Shown here in pieces: positions 1 through 9,935 of a DNA stretch of 64,000 nt. The stretch spans positions 11,340 to 75,339 of the forward strand of contig CAZUZS010000014.1 in the NCBI GenBank assembly GCA_964624795.1, read 5' to 3'. Origin of the DNA: CAZUZS01 sp964624795. Its GTDB lineage: Bacteria; Calditrichota; Calditrichia; RBG-13-44-9. The notes beneath the pieces are model-generated. The model saw only the letters and a list, made by a program, of their open reading frames with translations, was not told the DNA's origin and did not search any database. The position numbers and the translations under genes were made by a program. Numbering within the stretch: the stretch's first letter is position 1; each line of letters opens with the position of its first letter.

Positions 1-1217
1 AGAACTTCAGTATGAATGGCCAACGAGCTTAGCGGATTGCGGATTTCATGCCCGATGCTGGATGCCAACTGACTGATGATGGTGTATTTCATGCTGCGGT
101 GAAGGTTTTGCTCCAGCTCCTGCAATACGCCGAGGTTCTTGAAATAGAAGATTACGCTGTTGGCGTTTTTCCCCTCTAAAATGGAAAGTGCATTTATCTG
201 AACATCAATGGTCACCTTATCCGGTAATTTCAGGGCCAGCGACTTCCGCACGGCATGGGTTTTCGGATCGCGTGCCAGGCGGTACATTTCCAATATTTTA
301 GGATTTTCCTGCACCATCCGATAAAGCTGCTCTTCCAGCCGGTGGCTCTGCCGGATATGGAATATGTCGAGCAGATATTCGTTGTAAGAGACGATCCGCA
401 TGTTTTCATCCAGAATCAACAGCCCTTCATGAATCACGCGCATCATCGCTTTAATACGTTCCTCGGATTGCCGGAAGCTTTCGTCCAGATCCAGTGTTTT
501 TTTGAAGAGCTGGTTCAAACGCGCGAATAACGGCGCAAATTCATCTTGCTTTTGATAGTTGACCTGGTACTGGTAGTCGGAATCGTGCAGCTTATCGATT
601 GCGTTTTTTATGTTCTGCAAATTGGTCTGGTAAATCCGGGAAGTAAGAAAAACTGTGAGGATAATAATTCCAAGCGCAAAAACGCTGGCAATAAACAGGA
701 TCAGGCGCCGGTTCTGGTAGAAATTCTCAAGATGCTTCACCGAAATAACGGTTCGGAGATAACCCTGCTTCACGCTGTCCTGAACAAGCGGAACGATGGT
801 ATCGACAATTTCCTGGTCACCCTCCCACGCCCGCTTTATAATCGTGGGTTTATCGGTGTCCAGAAGTCTTAGCTCGTGCGCCGTTGTGTAGCTTTTTCCT
901 TCCACCGTAGGGTCATCGCTCACCACGATGTTGTCGGTGGTATCGATGAGCAGGATATGCAGAATTTTTGAATTGTCGCCGCTAAACCGGTTCATCAAAC
1001 GGCGAATCGGGTATTTGTTGTATGGACCCAGCTTTGAGATATCGAGTTTGTCAGCCGCAATTACATTCCGGACTTGCTCAACCAGCAAAAAAGCCAGTTT
1101 ATTGGTTAAATCGGCATAAAACGCATTGATGCTGGTGTAAAGAAAATACACGATAATCGCTTCCAGCAGGAGAGACGCGCCTCCAATGATAAGGGCCTTT
1201 TTGTATAATGTTTTCAT
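1..1217 (-). CDS. Membrane sensor histidine kinase (C-terminal part beyond window)
   Basis: Reading the minus strand from the ATG at 1217-1215 gives 405 uninterrupted codons that run off the window edge. A first membrane segment lies near residues 7-28. An extracytoplasmic sensor region follows, and a second hydrophobic segment lies near 170-193. Next come a HAMP-like linker and a PAS-like domain around 255-365. The last 20 residues contain an H-box, SSIGHEIRNPLSSLA, with phospho-accepting His about 390. The ATP-binding domain must lie outside the window. It is divergent from the sigma-54 activator at 1647 across about 430 bases. That activator has no receiver domain, so it is not an obvious direct phosphorylation partner. 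The family call is secure; the signal sensed is unknown. Confidence 0.9.
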   Translation of the reverse strand, partial: MKTLYKKALIIGGASLLLEAIIVYFLYTSINAFYADLTNKLAFLLVEQVRNVIAADKLDISKLGPYNKYPIRRLMNRFSGDNSKILHILLIDTTDNIVVSDDPTVEGKSYTTAHELRLLDTDKPTIIKRAWEGDQEIVDTIVPLVQDSVKQGYLRTVISVKHLENFYQNRRLILFIASVFALGIIILTVFLTSRIYQTNLQNIKNAIDKLHDSDYQYQVNYQKQDEFAPLFARLNQLFKKTLDLDESFRQSEERIKAMMRVIHEGLLILDENMRIVSYNEYLLDIFHIRQSHRLEEQLYRMVQENPKILEMYRLARDPKTHAVRKSLALKLPDKVTIDVQINALSILEGKNANSVIFYFKNLGVLQELEQNLHRSMKYTIISQLASSIGHEIRNPLSSLAIHTEV

Positions 1218-1646
1218 TTTCTCTTATGAACGGGCTCGTCAGTTAAAGCTCGAAATTCTGTTAGATGTTTTGTGATAAATCCGGTCGGGGCAGATGTGTT
1301 TCTGGTCGATATTCTACATACTTTCGTTTCAAATTTGCGCATCATATTCCAAATCCAAACAATAATAGCAAAACATATTCCACAAAGCAATGGGCATTTC
1401 AACAGTTTTGAATTGCCAGTGGTTCCCGGGAAGGTCTGAAGTAAAAATCCATGCATGGAGAAGGAAACACATTGCGGCCGAAAATGGATATGATTCGCCG
1501 GGAACAATACCCTTTGGTAAAAATATGATGGAAGGCCGCTAGGATGGAGAAAATTCCCCTTTGCCGGTGATTTACAATATAGATTTGCAAAGAGAATACA
1601 ATCACAACAAACACTTGATTCTATTGATTTATCCAGCTATTTTTAC
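1218..1646. other. Divergent intergenic region, no gene seen
   Basis: This spacer lies between the divergent histidine kinase and sigma-54 activator genes and should hold both promoters. I see no convincing -24/-12 or -35/-10 pair. A 10-base palindrome (TTCCCGGGAA) sits at 1423-1432. Short open frames here overlap each other on the minus strand, lack ribosome binding sites and do not resemble proteins. Confidence 0.5.
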
Positions 1647-2807
1647 ATGGGAAATACAGGGAGTAAGATGGCGATCCTAAACAAATATAAAAAAATTCAG
1701 GAACAACTGAATATCGTCGGCAACTCCGAGAGAATTCGGGAGATGATCGAGCTTGTCATGTCGGTTGCGCCGACCAACGTTTCGGTGCTCATTACGGGGG
1801 AGAGCGGCGTCGGGAAGGAAGTGATTGCGAAAGCTATCCATCAATTGAGTCCGCGGCGCGAAAAACAGATGATCTCAGTCAATTGTGGCGCCATCCCGGA
1901 AGGATTGCTGGAGAGCGAGCTGTTCGGACATGAAAAAGGCGCGTTTACCGGCGCAATAGCCACAAAGAAGGGGTATTTTGAGCTTGCCGATGGCGGAACC
2001 GTATTTTTGGATGAGATCGGCGAAACGCCGCTGCAAACGCAGGTAAAGCTGCTTCGCGTCCTGGAAAGCGGTGAGTTCATGCGAGTGGGAAGCGGTGAGT
2101 TGCGCAAGGTGGATGTCAGGGTTCTGGCAGCGACCAACCGGGAACTTGGCGAAATGGTGCGACAAAACCATTTCCGCAAAGATCTCTACTACCGCCTGAA
2201 AGCGGTGACCATTCTTGTTCCGCCGCTGCGGGGTCGCCGGGAAGATATTCCTCTGTTGCTCGATTATTTTGTTCAACAGACAACTGCCAACAATAATATT
2301 GAATTCAAGGGATTTACCGATGAAGCGCTGGACCTGGTCGAAAACTACGATTGGCCGGGAAATGTTCGGGAATTGAAAAATTTCGTGGATTCGGTTGTTG
2401 TTCTTTCTGCGGGCAGGCCGGTGGATGTGGAACTGGTCCGCGAACAACTCATCCATTACCAGGAAACCGATGACCTTTCTTCTGCGCTCCCCATGCTTGC
2501 GAGAAAAAGCGTGGACCAGGTAGAGCGCGAGCTTGTGTACCAGGCCCTGCTTTCGCTAGGTGTGGAAATCCGGGAGATGAAACAAATCCTCCTGAATTTG
2601 GATCACAATATGGGGAGCCAGGCAATACACAATGATGCTGAAGATATTTATTATCAGGACGATGTCCAGCCGATTGAAGAGATGGAAAAGCAATTAATAA
2701 AAAAAGCTTTGCTTAAATTTCATGGAAACAAAAGAAAAGCGGCGCATGCATTGAACATTAGTGAGCGCACTTTATACCGGAAATTGAAAGATTATGACCT
2801 TCAATAA
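1647..2807 (+). CDS. Sigma-54-dependent Fis-family transcriptional activator without receiver domain
   Basis: This is a bacterial enhancer-binding protein of up to 386 residues. It begins almost directly with the AAA+ domain: Walker A GESGVGKE at 51-58, the sigma-54 contact loop GAFTGA at 98-103 and a GGTVFLDE Walker B. A C-terminal Fis-type helix-turn-helix follows (NKRKAAHALNISERTLYRKL). There is no N-terminal receiver, GAF or PAS domain, so activity must be controlled by expression or by a partner. An ATG at 1668 (codon 8), preceded by GGGAG at 1659-1663, is an equally good or better start. The end overlaps the next gene by 14 bases, which suggests coupling to the LptE-like lipoprotein. 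Target promoters are not known. Confidence 0.9.
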   Translation: MGNTGSKMAILNKYKKIQEQLNIVGNSERIREMIELVMSVAPTNVSVLITGESGVGKEVIAKAIHQLSPRREKQMISVNCGAIPEGLLESELFGHEKGAFTGAIATKKGYFELADGGTVFLDEIGETPLQTQVKLLRVLESGEFMRVGSGELRKVDVRVLAATNRELGEMVRQNHFRKDLYYRLKAVTILVPPLRGRREDIPLLLDYFVQQTTANNNIEFKGFTDEALDLVENYDWPGNVRELKNFVDSVVVLSAGRPVDVELVREQLIHYQETDDLSSALPMLARKSVDQVERELVYQALLSLGVEIREMKQILLNLDHNMGSQAIHNDAEDIYYQDDVQPIEEMEKQLIKKALLKFHGNKRKAAHALNISERTLYRKLKDYDLQ

Positions 2808-3297
2808 AATTCTGATTTATTTGAGCCTGCTGATCATGCTGATAGCGGTGTCTTGCGTCCGCTATTCCTTCAGGGGCGCATTGCCGTCCTATTTAAAAAC
2901 AATTTATATTGAGGATTTTGATAACCAGACGCAGTATGCGGGTGTTCGCGAAGATTTTATGCAAAAAATTACTGAGGGTTTTATCAAAGATAATTCTCTC
3001 AGGGTAATTGATACCGAGGAAGGGGCGGATCTGGTGTTGTCCGGGGCGATTACTTCAATCAACCGTCAGCCGGTCAGTATTACCCAACAGGAACAGGTTC
3101 AGCAATTCAAAATGGTGGTCAACATCCGGGCAGAGTGCATGAATACGCATACCCAAAAGGCGTTATGGAGTGGGAATGTTTCGCGTTTTGGAATCATCCC
3201 CGGTAATGCCACTGCAACAGAAATCGATCAGGCTATCACAGAAGCGACCGACCAAATCGTAGAAGACATGATTAATAATACAATTGCTGCCTGGTAG
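2794..3297 (+). CDS. LptE-like lipoprotein (LPS assembly family)
   Basis: The product is 167 residues, with a hydrophobic signal peptide and a lipobox ending at Cys21 (LIAVSC). It is therefore predicted to be an outer-membrane-directed lipoprotein. The mature part has the pattern of the LptE family: an aromatic YSFRG start, a beta strand followed by F(D/E)NQTQ, a helix, then DNSLRVID and ADLVLSGAITSINR. LptE plugs the LptD barrel in lipopolysaccharide export. The start overlaps the upstream sigma-54 activator by 14 bases, so the two are probably co-transcribed. The family call rests on recognised pattern; members diverge widely and some are only called LPS-assembly lipoproteins. Confidence 0.75.
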   Translation: MTFNKILIYLSLLIMLIAVSCVRYSFRGALPSYLKTIYIEDFDNQTQYAGVREDFMQKITEGFIKDNSLRVIDTEEGADLVLSGAITSINRQPVSITQQEQVQQFKMVVNIRAECMNTHTQKALWSGNVSRFGIIPGNATATEIDQAITEATDQIVEDMINNTIAAW

Positions 3298-3584
3298 TTT
3301 TTATTTTCATAATTTGCAAAAGAATCGTATATTTAGCAGGTTGATTTACAAAAACAGATTTTCTCAAACCATTTTTTTTCGGAAGCAAGTCGGGCAAAAA
3401 TAAAAGATTGGAATTTGTTTTTTAATTATGGTTTTTCGGAATATTTTCTAATTTTCGTGGACCCAAGTGCATAGAGAATTTGATTGGATATTCACAGAGG
3501 TCGAGATTTTAAGACGATTGCAAACCTCTGTTGATATTTTTGAAATCGATTATATTTTGTGAATTAGAAATTGGGGTGAAAAAT

Positions 3585-4949
3585 ATGGCAGAATTTACGA
3601 GCAAGACCGAACTTGCAAGATTTATAAAGACCCACCCGGATACGGTTGTTTTTGCACATCTGGCAGCCCGGCTAATTGAAAATCGGGATTTTGAACGGGC
3701 GGTCGATATTTGCGGTGTAGGACTCCGGAAGCACCCGGATTATGGCTTCGGGCATTACATACTGGGTCTGGCATTGTACGAGCTTAAGAATTATCATGAT
3801 GCAAAGCATGAAATGGAAATTGCGGTGGCGTATGATCCGGCAATTCCGGAGGCCTGGAGGGTTTTGGCGGATGTAAATGAAAATCTGAACCTCTCCGTGA
3901 TGACGCAGGACAGCTATTTGAAATATTATCTGGCCGATCCTTTCAACCAGGAAGCCGCGGACAAATATTTCCAGGAAGATTTGATCACCATGATGAGTTC
4001 CCGAAAGGAATTCCTGGCGGATGAAGAAGAACCGGAGACCGCAGAATTGGCCCCTGAGGTGAATGATGAGGAGGTAGATAACCTGATTGATACCGTTGTG
4101 ATGCCGGAAGAAGAGGAGGATATAGAGAAAACCCTCGATGAAGTTTTCAAAGACACAATAAATTCGGCTGAAGCTGAAGATTCTGCCGAAGCGGGCTTTA
4201 GTTCAGGGGAGGAAACTGCCGGAAGCGCAGCAAAGGAAGGTGAACCGGAAAAACCGGAATCTCCATCGAAAAAAGATGAGCTGGAGGGAGACGAATTTAC
4301 TTCAGCAATGGATTCCTTTTTCATGGATTACGAAAACAAAGAATCTACGGTTGAATTCGATGAAGAATCGCTACCGCCGGAAAATCCGCTGGAGGAGGAA
4401 GAAATTGTTGCGGAGGAACCGGAAACGGAAGAAATAGATTTCCCCGATGAATTTGTTGACGACGAACCGATGGATTTTAGCGCGGTTGTTTCCGACCTGA
4501 TTTCAGAACGTGAAGACGGTGGGCATCCGGATGAAAAGAAATCGGAGCAAAAAGAGGATGAAACGTCACCTGAGGCGGAAAAGGAAATATTAAAAGAAGA
4601 AAATGAAGATCAATCTGCCCGCAAGGCTATCCTTGAGGAAACCGTGACGGAAAAACCGACGACAAGCGATGCGGATGCGGCGATGCAAGATGTAAAAGAG
4701 CCGGATGAGGAGGAATTACAGGAAGTTCCGCCTTCCAAACCGGGAAAAGGAGACACCACGCATTTTGGTCGACCGCCCATTCTGTCTCCCACTTTGGGCG
4801 AGATCTATATTGCGCAGGGCCGCTTCGAGGAAGCGATCGACGTGTTTCGCCAGTTGCTTGACAAGGATCCGGAGAATTCACGATACCGGCGAAAAATTGA
4901 GGATTTGCAGGTTATTGTGGATAAACAAAAATCAGGATCAGAGGACTAA
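3585..4949 (+). CDS. TPR protein with long acidic low-complexity linker
   Basis: The product is 454 residues. The ATG at 3585 is preferred because GGGGTG lies just upstream; an upstream TTG at 3531 would add 18 unlikely residues. The N-terminal part (about 1-120) holds tetratricopeptide-like helices (NRDFERAVDICGVGLRKHP, FGHYILGLALYELKNYHDA). A region of about 240 residues follows that is very rich in Glu and Asp and likely disordered. A final TPR pair lies near the C-terminus (LGEIYIAQGRFEEAIDVF). No signal peptide or membrane segment is visible, so it is probably a cytoplasmic scaffold. A hairpin terminator follows at 5058. The exact function is unknown. Confidence 0.8.
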   Translation: MAEFTSKTELARFIKTHPDTVVFAHLAARLIENRDFERAVDICGVGLRKHPDYGFGHYILGLALYELKNYHDAKHEMEIAVAYDPAIPEAWRVLADVNENLNLSVMTQDSYLKYYLADPFNQEAADKYFQEDLITMMSSRKEFLADEEEPETAELAPEVNDEEVDNLIDTVVMPEEEEDIEKTLDEVFKDTINSAEAEDSAEAGFSSGEETAGSAAKEGEPEKPESPSKKDELEGDEFTSAMDSFFMDYENKESTVEFDEESLPPENPLEEEEIVAEEPETEEIDFPDEFVDDEPMDFSAVVSDLISEREDGGHPDEKKSEQKEDETSPEAEKEILKEENEDQSARKAILEETVTEKPTTSDADAAMQDVKEPDEEELQEVPPSKPGKGDTTHFGRPPILSPTLGEIYIAQGRFEEAIDVFRQLLDKDPENSRYRRKIEDLQVIVDKQKSGSED

Positions 4950-5057
4950 GCCAATCCCGGTATGCAATTCCGTTTGAATTAAGGGAATCCGCGTAAGACA
5001 AAACCGCCCTTCCTGTTTGCTGGTCAGCGATTTGAAAAGTAAAAAACTGTTATTTTC

Positions 5058-5081
5058 GGGGGCAATGCCCCCTTATTTTAT
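5058..5081 (+). terminator. Intrinsic terminator after the TPR gene
   Basis: A perfect 6-bp stem GGGGGC / GCCCCC with a 3-base AAT loop (5058-5072) is followed by TTATTTTAT. It lies between the TPR gene and the start of the subtilase gene, only a few bases before the latter. Confidence 0.75.
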
Positions 5082-5084
5082 GTC

Positions 5085-8000
5085 ATGTATTTTAATACGA
5101 GAAGAAAAATTACTATTCGGATTCTCGGGGCTTTGTTTATCCTCTTAGCTGCTGCACCGGGGCGGACGGAGGAAGGGAAATCGCTGATTGTGAAACTCAA
5201 ATCCGGTATGACGGCGGACCTGGTTTCCGGGAAATCATTGCGTTCAGGCGACAAATCGCTCGATTCACTTCTATCAGAAATTTCGTTTCAATCGATAAAA
5301 AAACTGTTTACCGGGGAAGCGGTAACCGTTGGCCTTCCCAATGAATATTACCTTTTCCAACCCTCAAAGGCTGAATCTGCTCCCGCTCTCATGACGAAGC
5401 TGAACGCAATGCCGGGAATTGAATGGGCAGAGCCAAACTATCTCTTTAAAATCGATTTTGCACCCAACGATTCTCTTTACCCGCAGCAGTGGGCGCTTCG
5501 GACCCTGGGCATGGAAAGCGCCTGGAATATAGGGTTCGGTGATCCGGCAATTATCGTGGGGGTAATTGATACCGGGGTGGATTACCTGCAAGAGGATCTG
5601 GCCGGCCAGTTGTGGATAAATTCCGCTGAGGATTTGAATCATAACGGCAGGCTGGACGCAGGCGACATAAATAATATTGATGATGACGGGAACGGGTATG
5701 TGGATGATGTGATCGGCTGGGATTTCACCGATGCTCCCGATTTTCCCGACAATGGCGATTACCTCGATCCTGACAACGATCCGATGGATGAATATCCCGG
5801 CGGGCATGGCACGGCGGTAAGCGGCATCATTGCGGCCTCTACAGACAATAAACTTGGAATTGCGGGCATTGCGCCGGGCGCCAGGATTATGGCGCTGCGG
5901 GCGGGAACTGCTTCCGGTTTCCTGGAAGAAGACGATATCGCCGAGGCGATTGTTTACGGGGTGCAGAACGGCTGTCGGATCATAAACATGAGTTTTGGAG
6001 ATGTGGTCTATTCCCATCTCATCAGGGATGCCGTTTCATACGGTGTCCAGCACAATGTGCTGTTCGTGGCTTCCGCCGGAAATTCCGGCAACAGCATTTT
6101 GCAGTTCCCTGCCGGTTACGATGAAACCATTTCCGTGGGAGCGACCACCCGGAACGACGAGCTTGCTTCATTTTCCAGTTTCGGTCCCAAAATCGACCTG
6201 GTTGCACCCGGAGAGGATATTTTTTCCACAAGCCTTGGTGATCGATATGGTGAGTTCAATGGAACGTCTTTTTCGGCTCCGATGGTAAGCGGTGCATTGG
6301 CGTTAATCTGGTCCGGAAATCCTTCTGCGAGCAGCAGGGCGGTACAGGCAAAATTGCTGACAGGATGCACTGATCTGGGCGCCCCCGGCTGGGATGAATA
6401 CTTTGGTAATGGCCTTCTAAATGTCTCTCGTTCTCTGACAGTCCCTCAAAGTACCGTGGCGACAATCGCCTCTCCCCAGACACAAAGCGGTTTACGGGAA
6501 AATACCGTAGCTATTCGTGGAACAGCTGCATCGCCCGATCTGGAGAAATATAGTCTTTCATACGGCATCGGGGCAGATCCGGTGCAAATGATGCCATTTC
6601 TGGAAAGCTCTCAGCAGGTAATTGACGACACACTCGGCTTGTGGGAGACAACACATTTGCAGGATGCCATTTATACGCTGGAGCTGAAAGTCACCGACCA
6701 TGATCGGCATACAATCTCCAACAGAGTGGTCGTCTACCTGGATCGAACTCCACCGGTGATGGAGCCCCTTCAGATTATCCCTATGATGGTGGAAAATGAA
6801 AATGGTTGTCTTATTCAACTGAACACCGACGATCAAACTTTGGCGACTCTTTTTTACCGGCTGGCTGGCGGCGCCGGTTTTTCACATTCGCTAACGTCCG
6901 GCTATTTCAGCAATGAACATACATTCTTGCTCACTACCCGGGAGATCACCGGACCGGTGGAGTTTTATATCGAACTTCGTAACACATCGGGATTAACAAC
7001 TCGTGAGGATAATGACAATCGCTTCTATTCAGTTGACCTAAAACTTCCGAACACATTTACTGAAAGCTTTTTACTTTTGGAGCAGGCCGCCGGTTTTGCC
7101 TATGTTCTGCCCGATACCAAAGATATAAATGGAGACGGCCTGCCGGACATTGCCGGCTACCTGGCCGGACCAATACTCCCGGAGCCTCGTATCGGGATAA
7201 TTAATTTTGACAACTCCGGTCTTCTTTTGCACGCCGGTTCAATAGCCGCTTTCCCTCGTGATCTGCAGGATGTGACGGGCGATTCGGTACCGGATCTTTT
7301 AGCCGGCTACGGCGGAACAGCCTACCTGTTCAATGGAAATGGCCTGCCACAATTTTCGCTGAATCCGGTACAGTGCCCGGAAAGCGATTTCTGGGCGGCG
7401 CGCATGGGGGATTTTGACAATGACGGCAATCCGGAGGTGCTGGCGATTCATGAAAACCAGTGGCAGATTTACCGGCTTGCCAATCCGGCAAATTTTTCGG
7501 TAACACCGCTGCAAATCCTGGATAATCCCACTTCCGGCGAGAACAATTACGGAACACCTTATGCCCGCTTCTCAGATCTGGACGATGACGGGAAAATGGA
7601 AATAATTATTGGAGATTATGACGGAGACCTGCTTATTTACGAGCGCAGCATAGCGGGTCAGTTTCTTCTTGCCGATACGCTTTCTTTGCCGGGAATAGAT
7701 GCAACCAGTCGTTTCGCCACCGGCGATTTTGATGGTGATGGGCAGGAGGAGCTTGTCGTGGCCACCCAGGTTATCGCAGATTACGTCGGCGAATCATCTG
7801 CCCAGCGGCAGTACTGGGTGCTGAGTATTCTGAAATCGGACGGCGACAATTCCCTCCGTCTTGTTTGGCGGCAGAATTTCCACGGCTTGAACGAACAGAA
7901 AAATACGTTCAGCGGCATTTCGACTGCAGATTATGATGGAGACGGAAAAGATGAAATTTTTTTCACGCCGTTTCCAAAGGTGTATTATATCACCTGGAGG

Positions 8001-9281
8001 AATGGGCAGTACCAGATAAATTGGTATTACAACGGCGTAAACAGTAACGGTGTGGCAAAGATAGCGGACAACCGGGTTTTATTGTCGGGTGACTCTACGC
8101 TAATAGTCTGGGAACGGCAGTCAGATAATCAGCGGCCTCTGGCGCCGGCTCGCTTTCGGGTGAGCTATGCGGATACGGCGCGAATTAGTCTGGCATGGGA
8201 AGCGGTGTCCGGCGCGACCTTTTATGAACTGCTCCGAATCGATCCGGCGACTCACGACAGCCTGCGCTTTTCGGTCCATAAGTCGGTATTCCAGGATTCG
8301 ACGGTAACTGGCGGTGTTTTATATAACTACCGTGTTCAGGCGATTGACAGCACGTATGTTCAGCCTGCCAGTTTTTTCTCTCTTTTGGTGCAGGTGCGGG
8401 CCGAAAATCCACCGCAATATCTGAATCTCGCCCGTTGTGGTACGGCACAATTGATTCTCGATTTTTCCAAACCGCTGGGACCTGCTTCCTTTCAGGCAGA
8501 TCATTTCCTGCTTCAGCCGGGTGCCCAAAAACCGACCAGTGTGGTAAGATCACAGGGAAATCGGGAAATACTGTTGACATTTCTGGATGATCTTGCTCCG
8601 GGTGAGCATAACTTGGCAGTCGGCGGGCTGGTGAATGAGCACAATGTGCCATTCGCTGAGGACAGCATGCATATCAACTTCACAGTTGAAAATGCAATGG
8701 AAAATCCATATCTCAAGAAAATAGAAATGATTTCCAAACGCGAGCTGAAGCTGTCTTTTAATCACCCGATGGACCGCACAAGTGCCGAAAATACACAAAA
8801 CTACAAATTGTTACCCGATGATGAGGTGATGAGGGCCATGCTAGATGAGACTGATCCCTCGGTCGTGCATCTTTTTCTGACCGGAAAGAACCGCATGGGC
8901 AGCCTGGGGGTAAGCTATTATCTTGAATTCACCGGGTTGAAGGATCAGCGGGGAGCAGAGGTGCCTGCCGATGCAGGTAACCGGGTACTCATTCAACAGG
9001 CGGTTCAGGATTTGGAGAACATCATTGTGTATCCAAATCCTTACCGGCAGGGTAGCAGTCAAAATGAAATTATGTTTGGAAACCTGCCTGATGGCTGCGA
9101 AATTTTCATTTACACTGCCTCGGGGCAGCGGGTGACGAGTTTGATTGAAACAGAACATAAAGGCGGTGTTGGCTGGAATTTGCTGAACGATGCAGGAGCA
9201 GCTGTTCAGAGCGGTGTTTATATTTTTGTGGCGCAATTTCAAAACCAGAAAAAAATGGGAAAATTTTTGATATTGAAATAA
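5085..9281 (+). CDS. Secreted multidomain subtilisin-like serine protease with FG-GAP repeats and sorting-type C-terminus
   Basis: The product is 1398 residues. A signal peptide (about 1-28) is followed by a propeptide-like region (30-125). The S8 catalytic domain has Asp162 (VIDTGVDY), His241 (GGHGTAVSG), oxyanion Asn333 (SAGNSG) and Ser395 (GTSFSAPM). An Asp/Asn-rich insertion (about 184-208) looks calcium-binding. Residues about 675-960 hold repeated FG-GAP/VCBS-like units such as GDFDGDGQEE and ADYDGDGKDE. A fibronectin-III-like domain lies around 1018-1105. The last 90 residues start at VYPNPYRQG and end in GKFLILK, the pattern of C-terminal secretion/sorting domains in the FCB group. 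It is predicted to be exported and to degrade or process extracellular protein. No clear ribosome binding site is visible before the ATG. Confidence 0.9.
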   Translation: MYFNTRRKITIRILGALFILLAAAPGRTEEGKSLIVKLKSGMTADLVSGKSLRSGDKSLDSLLSEISFQSIKKLFTGEAVTVGLPNEYYLFQPSKAESAPALMTKLNAMPGIEWAEPNYLFKIDFAPNDSLYPQQWALRTLGMESAWNIGFGDPAIIVGVIDTGVDYLQEDLAGQLWINSAEDLNHNGRLDAGDINNIDDDGNGYVDDVIGWDFTDAPDFPDNGDYLDPDNDPMDEYPGGHGTAVSGIIAASTDNKLGIAGIAPGARIMALRAGTASGFLEEDDIAEAIVYGVQNGCRIINMSFGDVVYSHLIRDAVSYGVQHNVLFVASAGNSGNSILQFPAGYDETISVGATTRNDELASFSSFGPKIDLVAPGEDIFSTSLGDRYGEFNGTSFSAPMVSGALALIWSGNPSASSRAVQAKLLTGCTDLGAPGWDEYFGNGLLNVSRSLTVPQSTVATIASPQTQSGLRENTVAIRGTAASPDLEKYSLSYGIGADPVQMMPFLESSQQVIDDTLGLWETTHLQDAIYTLELKVTDHDRHTISNRVVVYLDRTPPVMEPLQIIPMMVENENGCLIQLNTDDQTLATLFYRLAGGAGFSHSLTSGYFSNEHTFLLTTREITGPVEFYIELRNTSGLTTREDNDNRFYSVDLKLPNTFTESFLLLEQAAGFAYVLPDTKDINGDGLPDIAGYLAGPILPEPRIGIINFDNSGLLLHAGSIAAFPRDLQDVTGDSVPDLLAGYGGTAYLFNGNGLPQFSLNPVQCPESDFWAARMGDFDNDGNPEVLAIHENQWQIYRLANPANFSVTPLQILDNPTSGENNYGTPYARFSDLDDDGKMEIIIGDYDGDLLIYERSIAGQFLLADTLSLPGIDATSRFATGDFDGDGQEELVVATQVIADYVGESSAQRQYWVLSILKSDGDNSLRLVWRQNFHGLNEQKNTFSGISTADYDGDGKDEIFFTPFPKVYYITWRNGQYQINWYYNGVNSNGVAKIADNRVLLSGDSTLIVWERQSDNQRPLAPARFRVSYADTARISLAWEAVSGATFYELLRIDPATHDSLRFSVHKSVFQDSTVTGGVLYNYRVQAIDSTYVQPASFFSLLVQVRAENPPQYLNLARCGTAQLILDFSKPLGPASFQADHFLLQPGAQKPTSVVRSQGNREILLTFLDDLAPGEHNLAVGGLVNEHNVPFAEDSMHINFTVENAMENPYLKKIEMISKRELKLSFNHPMDRTSAENTQNYKLLPDDEVMRAMLDETDPSVVHLFLTGKNRMGSLGVSYYLEFTGLKDQRGAEVPADAGNRVLIQQAVQDLENIIVYPNPYRQGSSQNEIMFGNLPDGCEIFIYTASGQRVTSLIETEHKGGVGWNLLNDAGAAVQSGVYIFVAQFQNQKKMGKFLILK

Positions 9282-9293
9282 CGGGTGAGGAAA

Positions 9294-9935
9294 ATGGAGA
9301 GGAAAAATTCGATCGTTGTTGCGGTGACCGGCGGCATGGGCTGCGGCCAGAGCACTGTTTGCGAGTTTCTTGAAAAAATGGGCGCCAGGGTGATTAATGC
9401 CGATTCGGTTGCCAAAAAAGAAATCGAGAGAAATGAAGAAATCCAGAAGGAGTTGAAAAAAGCATTTGGCAGCCGAATTTTTTATCGGAACGGAAAACTG
9501 AATAGAAAACTGCTGGCCCGGCTTGCATTTTCGGACAGCACAAAAACGCAACGATTGAACCACATTGTCCATCCCCGCATGGTGGCTGGTATTCTGGATT
9601 TGATTGAAGAAACACGTGAATTAGGCAAATACGCCATTATAGTCGTGGATGCCGCCCTCATTTACGAGCTGAACCTGGAGCACATGTTCGATGCGGTGGT
9701 TGTGGTTGCCTCCGGAATGCAGGATCGCATCCAGCGAATAAAGCTACGCGATAAACTCACCGAGCCTGAAATTGTCGATCGCATAAACAAGCAACTCCCG
9801 ATCGAGGAGAAGGCTAAGTGGGCAGATTTTATCATTCAGAATAACCGCGACCTGAAAACCCTTGAAAATCGTGCCAGGGGTGTGTATCAGAGATTACTAA
9901 AGCTGGCAGAAAAGAAAATCAAAAAGGCCGGGTAA
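9294..9935 (+). CDS. coaE: Dephospho-CoA kinase with atypical P-loop
   Basis: This enzyme phosphorylates the ribose 3'-OH of dephospho-CoA, the last step of coenzyme A synthesis. The product is 213 residues from the ATG at 9294, which has GGGTGAGG just upstream; a GTG at 9285 is the alternative. CoaE hallmarks are visible: an N-terminal VTGGMG P-loop, INADSVAKKEI, LNHIVHPRM, VVDAALIYELNLE, and DFIIQNNRDL near the end. The Walker A sequence reads GGMGCGQST, so the usual Lys is Gln19, confirmed from the codons (GGC CAG AGC). The gene starts a few bases after the subtilase stop. The family call is strong despite the substitution. Confidence 0.88.
   Translation: MERKNSIVVAVTGGMGCGQSTVCEFLEKMGARVINADSVAKKEIERNEEIQKELKKAFGSRIFYRNGKLNRKLLARLAFSDSTKTQRLNHIVHPRMVAGILDLIEETRELGKYAIIVVDAALIYELNLEHMFDAVVVVASGMQDRIQRIKLRDKLTEPEIVDRINKQLPIEEKAKWADFIIQNNRDLKTLENRARGVYQRLLKLAEKKIKKAG

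Noticed and set aside
5364..6017. 217-codon minus-strand frame inside the subtilase gene
   Set aside because: It is opposite the catalytic domain, with no motif of its own.
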